A stretch of 64,000 bases of DNA from Marthasterias glacialis (Eukaryota; Echinodermata; Asteroidea; Forcipulatida; Asteriidae), in NCBI GenBank assembly GCA_911728455.2, contig OU452229.1:19100754-19164753 (forward strand), in the 5' to 3' direction. Below the pieces are notes generated by a model. That model was not told where the DNA came from and made no database searches. It worked only from the letters and a program-made list of their open reading frames with translations. Made by a program: the position numbers and the translations under genes. Numbering within the stretch: the first letter of the stretch is position 1; each line of letters starts with the position of its first letter. This document shows, piece by piece, positions 1 through 11,058 of the stretch.

Positions 1-7
1 TTTTTCA

Positions 8-385
8 AATAGTTTGAAACCCAAAGAAAATGTTAACAAAGTGATTGAAATAAATCAAATCATACCTTTGGAAATGACCAACAGTGTCTTAAGTACTTAC
101 ATTTAATAATTTAATTCCGAATGTAAGTTCTGAATGTAAGTTCTTTTCAATAATGTGTAAAAACATGGCAAAAGCACGAGGAAAACAAGCATTGTCACTA
201 TCCGCTGGGTACATTATTGTGCGTAAAATGCAAAGTACACACCGCTTGGTGCGTACTATACCGAGAAACTATGAATTTGATTTCCGACCTTTGAACCTTT
301 GGAAGTAGATTACTCCATTTTTTTCAATGGTGACCATGGGTTATTTCTGGACCATCATAGTCCTCAGATCAGGCTCTGTGTACTG
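8..385 (+). repeat. Dispersed repeat, copy A
   Basis: About 375 bp shared with 24815-25208 in the same orientation. Shared blocks include GTGATTGAAATAAATCAAAT, AAGCATTGTCACT.TCCGCTG and TTTGAACCTTTGGAAGT. Copies differ by substitutions and small indels, so the repeat is old. The left end may run off the window. No inverted termini or coding sequence were seen, so its class is unknown. Confidence 0.7.
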
Positions 386-2750
386 CTTAGTGTCTTCCAA
401 ATCTAGAGTACTCTTGGAGAAATAAGAGTGGGATGTTCTCTTTGATTCATCAAGTATACAAGAATGAAGAGCAATACTTTGAAGCCATAAACACAAATGG
501 TTTATCGATAAAAAAAATAACTGACTTCGTTGGGACCATTTCAGTCCAATAAAACTCATCCATGACATCAAAAACATTTCCAAGTACTTCTTCACACCTA
601 GTGCAACCCATAGTTTGAATTACCAGCAGATTTTAACTCCACATATGATGTGCTTTTGTCATTTTTTTTTTAGCCTGCATCCATTTTTTTCTTATTCATA
701 TTTTCACTACAGCATTTCAGATTTCTATTGTAAGTTAAATACATCTCACAGGATTGGTAATTGTCAGAATTTTGGGTATTTGTTTCACCTAAAGGCTCAT
801 TAGTTGTTAAATTCATACCATTAGCTTTCAGTCAGAGAAATATTAACATCTGAAATACTGTCTACTGTCTGTAAATGGCCTAAGACCCCTAAAACACTGC
901 TCTGTACTTCAGTTGGCGCAATCGAATTAAAGTTTTTCTGTTTGTTCTTGTTTTCACTAAAATTGACAGCCGAATTCGATGAAATTTTGACAGGTTCGTT
1001 GTATGGTGTATTGATTGAAGGATGTGAAAGAATTTTTTCCATATAAATGCAATTTCTTTTTAAGCTGATGTTTATTTTGTGGCGTAAATTTCAACTCTTA
1101 TACAAAGGTTTAATCTTATTTATTTTACTTGCTCGTTTTGAATTGGCCCCTCTACAATATCCCCAATACTTTATGGTTATTCCTACATCCTTTTCAAATT
1201 TGTTTTTACTTTCAGGAAGTTAAATTTTGTTGTTGATTGTGGAAATGAAAGTAAAATGTTGGATCAGTCATCTCAGCAACACACACACACACACACAAAG
1301 GATACATCATTTAAATGATAAGGCTCTTGCAAAGTGGTATTCCGTATAAATCAAGGTGATCTGAAAAGATAATGATATCAGTCTAATTAGAAAAGGAAAA
1401 AAAGGATATACATAATAGCTGGAAATTAGCGTGCAGCAAGTGATTTTTAAAAATCTGATTTGTGTTTGGAGAGTTTGTTAAGAGGCAGTTCATTTCATAG
1501 GCTGAAAGCTGAGAAGCTCAGAAAAACCACAAGAATAGGCGGAAATCAATCAAACTAATTGTAGTAGAGAAGGTACCACATTCCAATTTGTAAATGTATC
1601 TATTCACCAAGAAAACTTGATTTAAATTGTGTGCCATTTTAAAAATTGGATAGGGGCAAGTGTTTTAGAATAAAATTTTGTTTAATTCACACAAATAGAG
1701 CAGCAGCTTGCTTCTCACAATGTTTTTCAATAGGGAAGATGTTTTACAGGAAAGTTATGATCTTTACGTGCATATTGTATTCACAGCTATCATTCAGCTG
1801 AACTGCGCTCATTGATTGGAGACCAAGAACTTGTGCATTGACATGTACATTAAATCCCAACCACAAAGGCCTTTTATTTGGCAATCCATTTGTGTCTCTC
1901 CATGCGCAGAGTGGGGCATTGATACCTTGTTTATGGACAGGTTCTAGGGTAGCTAAGGTGACAAAATTGGGCTGCACCAAACCACCAAGTGGGTTTCACT
2001 GAACTCCGGCACATTCTGATGTAAACAGACTTGTGGTGTGTCGTGAACAATGGCGTTTGGGCGTCACTCTGGTGGGTGTTTGGCCATTTTGGAAAATACA
2101 TGTATGCATGGGACCAAGAATTTTCTTTTTGATCACGTAATATTCAGTTGAACACTACCCGCACCGCAACCATTGTTTGTGTTGGGGTGAGGTGTACATG
2201 TTGGGGGCAGGAGATCTTTTAGGCCTACTTCTACAAAATGACTGTTTCCAATTTTTTTCTAATCTAGTTTTCTTTCACTTTTTGTACTTTTTAGACATTT
2301 ATACTTGCTTGGAATTTTTTTCTAACTAAATGTCATTTACTGTCAGTAGATCTGAAATAATCTCCCAGTTTCTGTTAATGAATACTTCCTGTACGGCTTC
2401 TTATAGATTATGGAATCAGTTGCAGACATGTTTAAAACTTAGAGGAACGATGTTTGTCAAGAGACAATTGTGAGAAAGGATCAGTTGAAGAATGGGGTTA
2501 ACATTTAAGACCCTGCACGTACTGTTCCAGCGGATGACTCTAGAGGTCAGAGGTTAGAGCTGTTGTCGGAAATGTTGGATTTTGACACTATACAGCCAGC
2601 TAGCAATCCTTCAGGGAAGAGTGCGTTTTTATGTGGTTTAATTTGGGTTTCCAGCGGCACTTTGTAGATATTTTCATAAGAAAATTTGTGAGCCAGAAAA
2701 TATGAATACAAAAAGTAAGTATTTTGTTAAGCTGTGAAGGTTTTTTTTTT
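386..2750. other. Repeat-poor AT-rich stretch
   Basis: Apart from the weak minus-strand candidate at 1768-1971 and a (CA)n run of about 20 bp at 1278-1297, I see no gene, promoter or recognisable repeat here. Confidence 0.5.
1768..1971 (-). other. Weak candidate exon or decayed coding fragment, minus strand
   Basis: On the minus strand an acceptor-like GGTTTGGTGCAG is followed by 68 open codons ending at CAC|GTAAAG, a possible donor. The peptide has ordinary protein-like composition, with Trp, Cys and His among mixed hydrophobics (for example APLCAWRDTNGLP), and keeps both ends in phase 0. No family is recognised and no partner exon was found in the window. Chance, or a decayed transposon gene fragment, is at least as likely. 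Confidence 0.15.
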
Positions 2751-2970
2751 GTTTGTTTGCTGTTTGGAGTTACTCCTTATCCTTTTTAAGTGTTATTCAT
2801 GCAATAAAAGACCTAATGTTGTAATTAGTGAGCAGTGATTCAAAAAGCATAAATTTTCCCTATTGGAAGAACAACCAGCGAAACCACACTCTACATACAT
2901 ACATACGGTCTGCCATTTTGTGCAGTCAAAGTAAAAAATTTGGCTCAACAAAATGGCAGACTGTGTCCTG
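2751..2970 (-). mobile_element. Palindrome-cored MITE fragment (GTCYGCCATTTTGT family)
   Basis: This is the reverse-complement relative of the 3' half of the element at 15081-15480. It contains facing arms GTCTGCCATTTTGT (2908-2921) and ACAAAATGGCAGAC (2948-2961), a perfect 14-bp hairpin with a 26-nt loop. The other terminus was not found, so the copy looks truncated. Confidence 0.6.
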
Positions 2971-3329
2971 TCACTTGAATGCCATCAACTTCTTTTTGTG
3001 TTAAATTCTATGGCAATTGCTTCAAATGTCATTGTGCTTATATTCAGTGAATCAATAACTCCGGGATATTACTTCCTTGGAGGTCTTACCAATACCATGC
3101 TCGCCCCTTAAAACTCATTTGACACACGTATGTAGCGGACAAGAATAATTATTTTTAAATTGAACGTATATTTCATTAGTCGACAAGAACTTTTGGCAGT
3201 GCCGGTGTGCTCAGTAAAACTAAATTAGCATCATGCAAGCAGTACATGGAACTGTTGGCGAGTTAGGTATACCCTTCTTCATACCTATTTATGATATTAA
3301 ACTGCACACTTAAAGGAACCTCAGCTGCA

Positions 3330-3678
3330 TAAAGCCCCAGCTCAACATTGGTAAACTACAGCAAATGCTTCCATTCTTTGCACAAATCAAGATACTTGTA
3401 ATAAAACCAACCTGTGAAAATGTCAGCTCATTTCGTTGTTTCATTTTGCAAGAAAATGGTAAAAATACATTCAGCAGTTTTGTACACATTCCTAAAGGCA
3501 GAGTTTTTGTCTCAGTGAGATGATCGAAAACTTATTTTGGATCTTATTTCATTTATTATTTAAAAACGATAACACTTCAGGCAGAAATATTTCAAGGAAA
3601 GTTTTATACCATGTAAGGTATGAGTAAATTTGTGAACATTTTTGTTTTTCCTCTTACCAATGTTGAGCTGGGACTTAA
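3330..3678 (+). mobile_element. MITE, CAGCTCAACATTGG terminal inverted repeat family, copy 1
   Basis: The left end TAAAGCCCCAGCTCAACATT is mirrored at the right end by AATGTTGAGCTGGGACTTAA. A close copy lies at 43412-43766 and a diverged one at 25570-25896. The 349-bp element has no coding potential, as expected of a non-autonomous DNA transposon. The right edge shares its TTAA with the next element. Confidence 0.75.
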
Positions 3679-4033
3679 AGGGTGTGTATAACATTGGTTA
3701 AGATTTAAGATATTATAAATTGAGAATATGTTCACAGATTGACACATAACTTACATGGTATAAAGATGGTCATGGTGGAAAACTTCCCTTGAAATATTAT
3801 TGCTTGAAGTGATACACATTAGTTTTTGAGAAATGAGTAAAAAATGAGTTTTTGATCTCGTGAGAACAAAATCTGATGTTTTAAAAACATTGAAAACATG
3901 TAAGTTTTCACTATTTTCTTGTGACTCCAATGGCCAACTGAGTGTAAGGGTTTGTTATATCATGTAAATGTAGGGTCACACAAAGTGCAGATGGTGGTCT
4001 TTGACAACTACCAATGTTGGTTGCACGCTTTAA
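3675..4033 (-). mobile_element. MITE abutting copy 1, related to the 25.6-kb copy
   Basis: The left end TTAAAGGGTGTGTATAACAT and right end ATGTTGGTTGCACGCTTTAA form terminal inverted repeats bounded by TTAA. The interior matches 25570-25896 in reverse orientation (for example TTTTCACTATTTTCTTGTGA). It begins exactly where the preceding element ends. Confidence 0.65.
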
Positions 4034-7000
4034 CAATATTGCAACATTTCTCAGACGTCTGGGTGAAATTTGGCCAAGGTCTGATGCATTGAAAATCCCA
4101 GGTTTTAACTCGGTTCTCTCCCAAAAATACTCCAACTGAACTCTGTGGAGGTTTAACAGTGGATACATTGTGTCATGACAACCCTAAAGACTTTATTTAT
4201 AAGGCATTTTTCAAGAATGTTTGTGATCCAGTCAGTAGTCTTCAATGTTGTCATCGTCATCTCGGGGGAGGGGCCTTGTAGCTGACATTCGGAACGCATT
4301 TCCCCCTCTCATGTCAGCTAGGCAGCCTGGCGGATTTCACAGTTCCTTGGTGACTTGAACCAGGCCCTGTCCCTGCTCATCAGAACCATGTGTGAGGGAA
4401 AGCTTTTCTAAAATTAACAAATTTCTGTCAGTATATTTCAAGATCAAGGGGGGGTTGTATATTACCGTTGATGTGTCTGACATACCTTCATATGATTCAT
4501 TTGCCACAAGGGCTAAAAAAAAAAAAAAAAAAAAAAACCCAACACAGAAGCCAACTGTAGGTATGTTTCCGCTGACCCTCCCCCATCTTGCAAGGCACGC
4601 CGATTTTAATCTTTCTTAATAAGATGGAAAAATGAAATTTTGGCCCCTGAACTTTCATGCATTTGATCACTATAGCTCAGACATGATAAATTCGTTCTGT
4701 AAAACTAATGAAATGATCACAGCATAAAAGACTGTATGCAAAACCTGAGGTCGATAGTGGTTATCCCTGCTGGAAGATGAGGCAGTCACCACAGGATAAG
4801 TTTTGGACAAAATTAGTTTTTAGAAAAAATGTCGAGGGAATATACATAAAAAGGGATTTTGGGTCGTTGTTGGTTGTGTTAAATGTACTTAGTGGATTTA
4901 AGGCCCCCCCTCGCCCCCAAAAAAGTTTGTTTCATGTAAGCCATTTGGTTTGGCTGCCAATTTATGTGCATTCGTTATTTACATAGACACCACCATCATT
5001 GTCACATTGCATGTAATAATATGCTTGCAATTGTACTTGTACAGTACAACAAAAGCAACCAAGACATTTTTGGTTCCTGCCTCCAGTCTTATTACAATGA
5101 TTTGAATGGGATCCTACACAAGATGGCTGCTCCATGATAAAGATGTATTAACTGACAGTCATGATGTTGACTGTTGATTGTATCAGAAATGTCACCTTAC
5201 GGGGTCAAGTGATCAAACTACGTAAAGGGTCTTACTTTAAAGGAGCTGCAGTTCTCCCTGGCAGCAAACCAGAGAAGAAGGCTCTTTGCTCAAAGTGTAC
5301 CAATCCTCAGTAGGGTTGTACCCAAGGCTCTGTAATGTCAATAAACAGAGTGAAACTCCCTCCCAGATTAGCCAATTAGGGTATTATTTATTGAGCAATT
5401 TTTGAGGACATCTTAAAGGTCAGTGGGATGATGTTTACAGCATAGTCTGGAAGATGGTTGAAGACATGGCGTGGTTTGGATGATCATGGGAAGAAAAATT
5501 GATGAATGTCATTAAGCCTAGAAACATGAAACCATTTCATGTTGGTTTCATAAACATTCGGAGCACCAATTTCAGTGACATTTTTTTAATAGTACTTAAA
5601 AAAAAAAAAAAAAAAATCAATGTGGATTCCGTCTTTCATTACAATTAAAACCATTATGTATAGATACAAAGAAAGTGAACAATTATTTGAAAAGAAGTCT
5701 GATTTGCTTCTCATGTATAGACCATGTACCCTTGGTTTGAAAAAAAGTGACCTTGTACATTTCAAGGGCTTTCTGGCAGGCAAAATCCTACACTGGTCGT
5801 GTGGGAAACTTTACATTTTGTGTCATAATTTCCACATAAATTCAAGAGTTGTATAAATAACGGTTGAACAGGTTTTGAGATCTGCCCCCTTTCTTCATAA
5901 TTATAAACAGCTGATAAAAATCAGAAAGTGCAATCTCCACAAAATGTAAGATTTTAAGTGTTCTTCCATTGAGCTGTGTAGAAATTGAGCCGAAAGGAAG
6001 TCCGTGCTCAGTGGCTCTTTTGTAAACATGTGATGTGACTGGTTACATAAATCAATCAATTTTAATTTGTGAATAGGGAACATCATTGACTTTTAAATGA
6101 AAGCTCCCACAACTCCCCCGTTAAATGCGATGGAAACAAATAAAAAATAAATAAAAAAACTATATGTAAACCCTGTGAGGCTGAGAGATTTATTTTAAAA
6201 GCATGCTTTCATGCCAAGTCTTTCAGTAAAAGTGAACGACTATCCAAAAGCCTTTTTGATCCAAAAGGGCTCTCTAGGGCTTTTGAGAAGGCATTTATAA
6301 GAACAAGGGAACAATTTACTTAAGATTAAATCAACCCAAATGACAATTAAATTCTCAAGGTTAAACAGCATGTAAAAAATCAATCGGGCAGTTGAGGAAG
6401 TTCAGAGAAAAACTAAAAAAAAAGAAGAAAAACCACGAAATCGACAACTGTTTCTGGGGCGGTGAAACCATGCTGGAACTAACAGACTTAACACTGACTG
6501 GTTATCTAGGTTATTGGTTTGTTAAACACAGCACTATAAATCAGAGCACAAATCACCTGGAGCAATTTGCGACTAAAAAAGTACAGGCTTTCTTTCCATG
6601 GTCTTGTACTTTGACTTGCAATTTGTGTGTTTTTCTTGTGGTTTCAGTGCTTCGGTGCTGGTAAAGTACAACATGCGTCATTGGATCTTAGTATGCCTCA
6701 GTTGAAATCTTATAACATTCCAAGCCCTAGATACTGTCAGCAAGATTCCATTTGCATTGGCTGGTGATATTCAATGGGCAACAATACCGGACACTTATAA
6801 AAACGTCGTTACACTTTTATAATTAAAACTGAGAGGCCGATCTCAGCTTTTTTTTTTTAATCTGGAGGACACTTCCCTTGCTGTGAACGTCAAAGACGAC
6901 ACAAGTTAAAGTAAGTCGAAGTTAGTGGCAAGATTTGACCAATTATAAAGGTAAGGCACAGCATAAGAAATAACAGAACTCCAAAATCAAACACTCTGCT

Positions 7001-8628
7001 GTACCTTTGAAGAAGTAGATACAAGTGGTACAAATCACCGTGAAGAATATTTCTGCTTGGAATCAAGAGTTTCATTTGGCAAGGCTACTTTTTAAAAGTG
7101 TGTAATCACACAAAAAACATGTTTACTTAGTATTCTTGATTGAAAAAATGTGAGCGCTCATCGGACTGGAAATTGAAAAGGTTCGTTTTAGGAAAATGTT
7201 CCGGTTGATATAAACGTATAATGATTTTTCCCACCAAACCAATGCTACACCTTTCATACTTAAAATTGTCAAATATGTGTAAAAACTGGCACCATGATGC
7301 ATAGCTAATATGAAATTAATTGAAAAGTTCCCAGTCAATTTGAATGCACTCAGTCATTCAAGGTATACTAAAACAATCAAATTAAAACAAATGTTTTGCT
7401 AAGGTTGTGTTAAAAAGAGGTGTGTCCTCAGTACAAGAAGGCGGATCAGTCAATTAGAGTAAATTTTAGTCATTGTTTTTACTGCTGTCTGATGACCACA
7501 GTCCAACAAAGTGCATTTTACCAGCTGCTCTCAGGCAGTATCTAGCAACTCCTGCGGGAACTTCATTTGTGACGTACAGAACCCTAGAGCATAGCATGGT
7601 ACAACCCCCTCCTACACTCTTCTACCCTTCTACACAGTGAAGTGCAATCACAGGGGACTCCATCGATCCAACTTTTGATTGACTTTAATAAATTGTGTCG
7701 TATCGACGCCTGCCTACATGCATGTGCACCTACTAAAGCATTCATGTGCGTGTTCAGAATCATGTTAATTACGACGGGAGAGAAGGGGAAAAAAATGGTC
7801 TGCTGCCACCAAGCATCCTCAACATCATCTGTTGTAATTGGAAGCAATTCTGAGATGTCTCAGTTAAAGACATGGCTTAGTTTGACTATTTTTTGAAGAG
7901 TAAATTGATGACATTAATCTGAAAGCTTCCTTGGTGCATGTTTTAAGTTGGTATTGCCACCAATCACTGTGCGAATTATATCTTTGAAGATTAAAGTACG
8001 GGGTTTGGTAATTATTGGGAAAGAAAATTGATTAGTTTTAACCTGAAAGCTCACTGAATACAGTTCAGACCAGTTCCAATCTTCCAGAGAAATATTTCCG
8101 CCTGCCAAAGCCAAGAAAAAAAAGTATTTGAATGCCCATAAAACCTTGGTTGCTTATTTTGATTGCTGCAAAATTATTTTTTTATTCCCATAAATATTAT
8201 CATAAATACCCTTTCTATTAAAAGTGGAATAATGTAGGAAAATCTGCAAAAAAAATTCTGCTCTGTAAATTTTGAATTCCTGTCATGCGATGCCCACGGT
8301 TTGTATGCGCGCATACTAATAAATTTTACACTGAGTACCGGTTTGTATTGATTGCATTATGTATCAAATAGCGCCTGCGTAAGTTAGCGCGCCAACACAC
8401 GTATAGCTATGAGTGTCTAGCACATTCAAAGCTCCAGCTATGTCTTTGTCAGCCTTTTAAAACCGGTCTTAAAGGGTCATGTGACCACCTGTCAACCAAT
8501 AGGACTGCCTTAACTGTCTTGGGTATAAATGAATTTTCATTTGTATCAAAATGTTGCCGAAAATAAACCTGTTATGTGTGCAGGTTATTTCACCATAGTC
8601 AACTTCGCAAATAGTTGTTACACGTTTG
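4034..8628. other. Intergenic or intronic DNA with scattered low-complexity runs
   Basis: No gene is recognised. Contents noted: poly-A runs at 4517-4537 and about 5600-5617, a MITE remnant at 5090-5145 (listed separately), and a perfect 14-bp palindrome GTATGCGCGCATAC at 8303-8316. Short reading frames here have no splice context or recognisable product. Confidence 0.45.
5090..5145 (+). mobile_element. 3' remnant of the CAAGATGG...AAAGGTCTATTG MITE family
   Basis: TTTGAATGGG, then ACAAGATGGC and CCATGATAAAG, match the right half of the complete element at 17511-17692. The left half is degenerate. Confidence 0.4.
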
Positions 8629-8713
8629 TAGCCGTGGATTGAGGTGTATGCTTGTCCAATTAGTGACGAAATGTGTCGATAACGAGACCAGCATGCACCT
8701 CATTCCACGGCTA
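8629..8713. mobile_element. 85-bp hairpin MITE
   Basis: The left arm TAGCCGTGGATTGAGGTGTA (8629-8648, continuing TGC) is matched by the right arm GCATGCACCTCATTCCACGG (8691-8710, continuing CTA), with two mismatches over 23 bp and a 39-nt middle. This is a typical foldback element with no coding capacity. Confidence 0.65.
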
Positions 8714-9789
8714 ATTCGCTCGTAAAAAGTACTTGAGAAGTTGTATATTGTACCTTCTACCTAAGCCAGGCCTGTAGGCATCACTGTCTCCTCCTCAACT
8801 AATTTATTTAAATTTTTCTCCAGTCCCCCACCTTTATTCTCTTCCAATCATGTGAAGTTCTATTGATCAGTGGTAGAAAGTAAGTTAAAGTAGTTTCACA
8901 AAGTGTTCACACTGACTGAGAAGATGAGTTTGACAAAGGGAAGTTGATTCTCTATTTTTAGGTATTTCTGGGCCAGACCAGACTGGCCAACATATTTGTT
9001 AGCAATTGTGAAAAATTGGGTCATTTATCACATGAGAGGATGTTAGCTTGAACGTTTTGATTAAGCAAAGAATGTTGATGTTAATACCTCATGAGAGAGG
9101 GAGTACGCAATCACCTGTAACAACTTTTCATGTTTCCATGTGTTGCTCCTGGAAGCCCTGGAGCATTATTGCTTCGTTCCCTCCCCCTCCGTCATCGTTT
9201 CTGACCCGTACGTGTGGTGATACACTTCTGTCAGCATACCGCCCCTCTTTTTTTTTTTTTTCTTCTTTTTTTTTTTTGGTGCCTGCCGCAAGGCAAACAA
9301 AATGTTCCGAGCATGTGCGGTTTCGGAAATCCACTTAAACCGTCTAATCCTGAATCCCCTCCCTATGGCTGCCCAGGATTATTGAATTGGAAAAAAAGGA
9401 GGGCAGAGATTCGTGGTCAAGTGAACCTGCTTGCACTTAACTCATCCTCCACGCACAATGGATGCTAGACCCAGATATGGCCATGATTTCTCTTCACAAA
9501 CCTGGGTCAGGGGATCCCAGTGTTGCACTCTCCACACCCACCGAAATGTAAAACGAGTAGGTTTTTTTTCTCTGTGTGTTGAAAATTGGAATTAGAATGT
9601 GAACAACATGTTTGTGGGCCGTTTTGAAAACCAACCTTCCTCTTTAATCCTGTTATTTTCCTGTCAAGTTGGCTTCTGATCCCCAACCCCACCCCCCTGT
9701 TGACACCCGTTCAACAAGTGAAGGCAATAAACAATGGCAAGCATTCTTAGCTATGTTTTCTGACTTATGTCAAAGTGGAATATGATGTG

Positions 9790-9963
9790 AGCCTCAACCT
9801 GCTGCCACCCATGATCTGTGTCATGTTCCCTATTTGCAATAGCAGTCTTGACTGCTGGTTCTCCTCGTACCATAACTAAGCCAGACTTTTACCTTCCACA
9901 CTTGGTTTAATAACGTTGATTTGCAGTGGAGAAATACAAGATGGTTCCACCATGATCAAGCCA
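9790..9963 (+). mobile_element. Degenerate copy of the CAATAGACCTTT MITE family
   Basis: The order of blocks (CTGCCACC, CATGTTCCCTAT, CAATAGCAGT, GGAGAAATACAAGATGG, CCACCATGATCAAG) follows the complete element at 17511-17692. Terminal repeats are eroded. Confidence 0.45.
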
Positions 9964-10404
9964 TCTGCTACTACAGGTAGCCAATGTCCCAAAGTTCTGG
10001 CAATATTGCTATTTTGGCAATCACCTCATGGTCAGAAACGAGCACAAGGTTGTCTGTCTAAATAAATATTATATAGAAATGTAAATTGTAAAGGCATTTG
10101 TAGAGCGCTGTCATTCTAGTTGCCTATTCCGAAGTGATTGGCAAAATGAAGAAAAAATTTAAGACATTTTTTTTTTTACATAATTTCATGTGGAGATGAC
10201 AATTAATTACCTAAACAATAAATGTGTCATTTGTTGCAGAAAGTATCCCTATTTATTCTTAAAATAATTTTTTTTAAGGATTTGGCGTTGAAAAAGACGC
10301 TAAGATCTTACACTGACAAAAGTTAGTCTGTTCGACATGTTAAAACTGGTACTATGTCTCACTTTGTGTACCTGGGTGGTTTTAACAACTTGGGCACGGC
10401 TGGA

Positions 10405-10427
10405 ATATGCATGAATGATATGCATAA
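10405..10427. promoter_or_regulatory. Inverted pair of POU/octamer-like motifs
   Basis: ATATGCATGAATGATATGCAT contains two ATGCAT cores separated by a 7-nt spacer, resembling paired POU-homeodomain sites. It lies about 330 bp upstream of the candidate first exon, inside a less AT-rich patch. Function is inferred from motif shape only. Confidence 0.25.
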
Positions 10428-10749
10428 GTCTAATGATATTAGTTGCATAACATGCGTCATCTTGCTGGCCTCCCTGAACGATATGGGCTAGGAAACACAG
10501 TTGTGCACATGTATAAGGAAACGCTTGTTATTACCAACCAACCCCAATTCCCCTCCCTCCTCCAAAAAAAATAAATAAATAAATAAACTACTAATAATAC
10601 TAAATAGATAAATCAACTAGTTGTTCACAGATTTTGCTAAGAGCTTGTTGACATTTTTGCAAATTTGTTATTGTCCGACTGAAGCTGATATGGTAGATGC
10701 AGCTTGATTTAACCAGTTGGCGCCGGATGTCGTGTATACACAAAAATAT

Positions 10750-11058
10750 TGTCCGAGCGGGTAAACGGACATCGTTTAAACATGCCATTGTGTAAGATTG
10801 GAATACCTGAACAAAGGTTGCTCGGACATTCCACTACTGAGCGTGCACAGAGCACACTCATGCTGTGTAACACGTCGTCTTACCCACACAAAGACGGCAG
10901 ATGGAGTTCCAAAATTTTGTTGATTTTCGCCGATTGTGCGGGGGATATTGTGAAATTCCTGATTCCAGACCTTTGTTATTTTGTTCCAAGAAGAGGACTA
11001 CGATCGGACTTGAGATGCTTCCACCATTATTTATTCATTGTATTTCGGCTCAATGGAG
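10750..11058 (+). other. Candidate 5' untranslated first exon with promoter
   Basis: This stretch of about 300 bp is richer in CpG than its flanks and ends at a perfect donor, CAATGGAG|GTAAGTCAG. Just upstream lies TTGGCGCC (about 10718), an E2F-like motif. No TATA box is clear, so the transcription start is not defined and the left edge is arbitrary. One frame is open across the segment, but it does not join in frame to any later candidate exon, so a non-coding leader is more likely than coding. It could be the first exon of the gene whose coding starts at 50561, but the distance is about 39 kb and nothing in the sequence proves the link. Confidence 0.28.
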
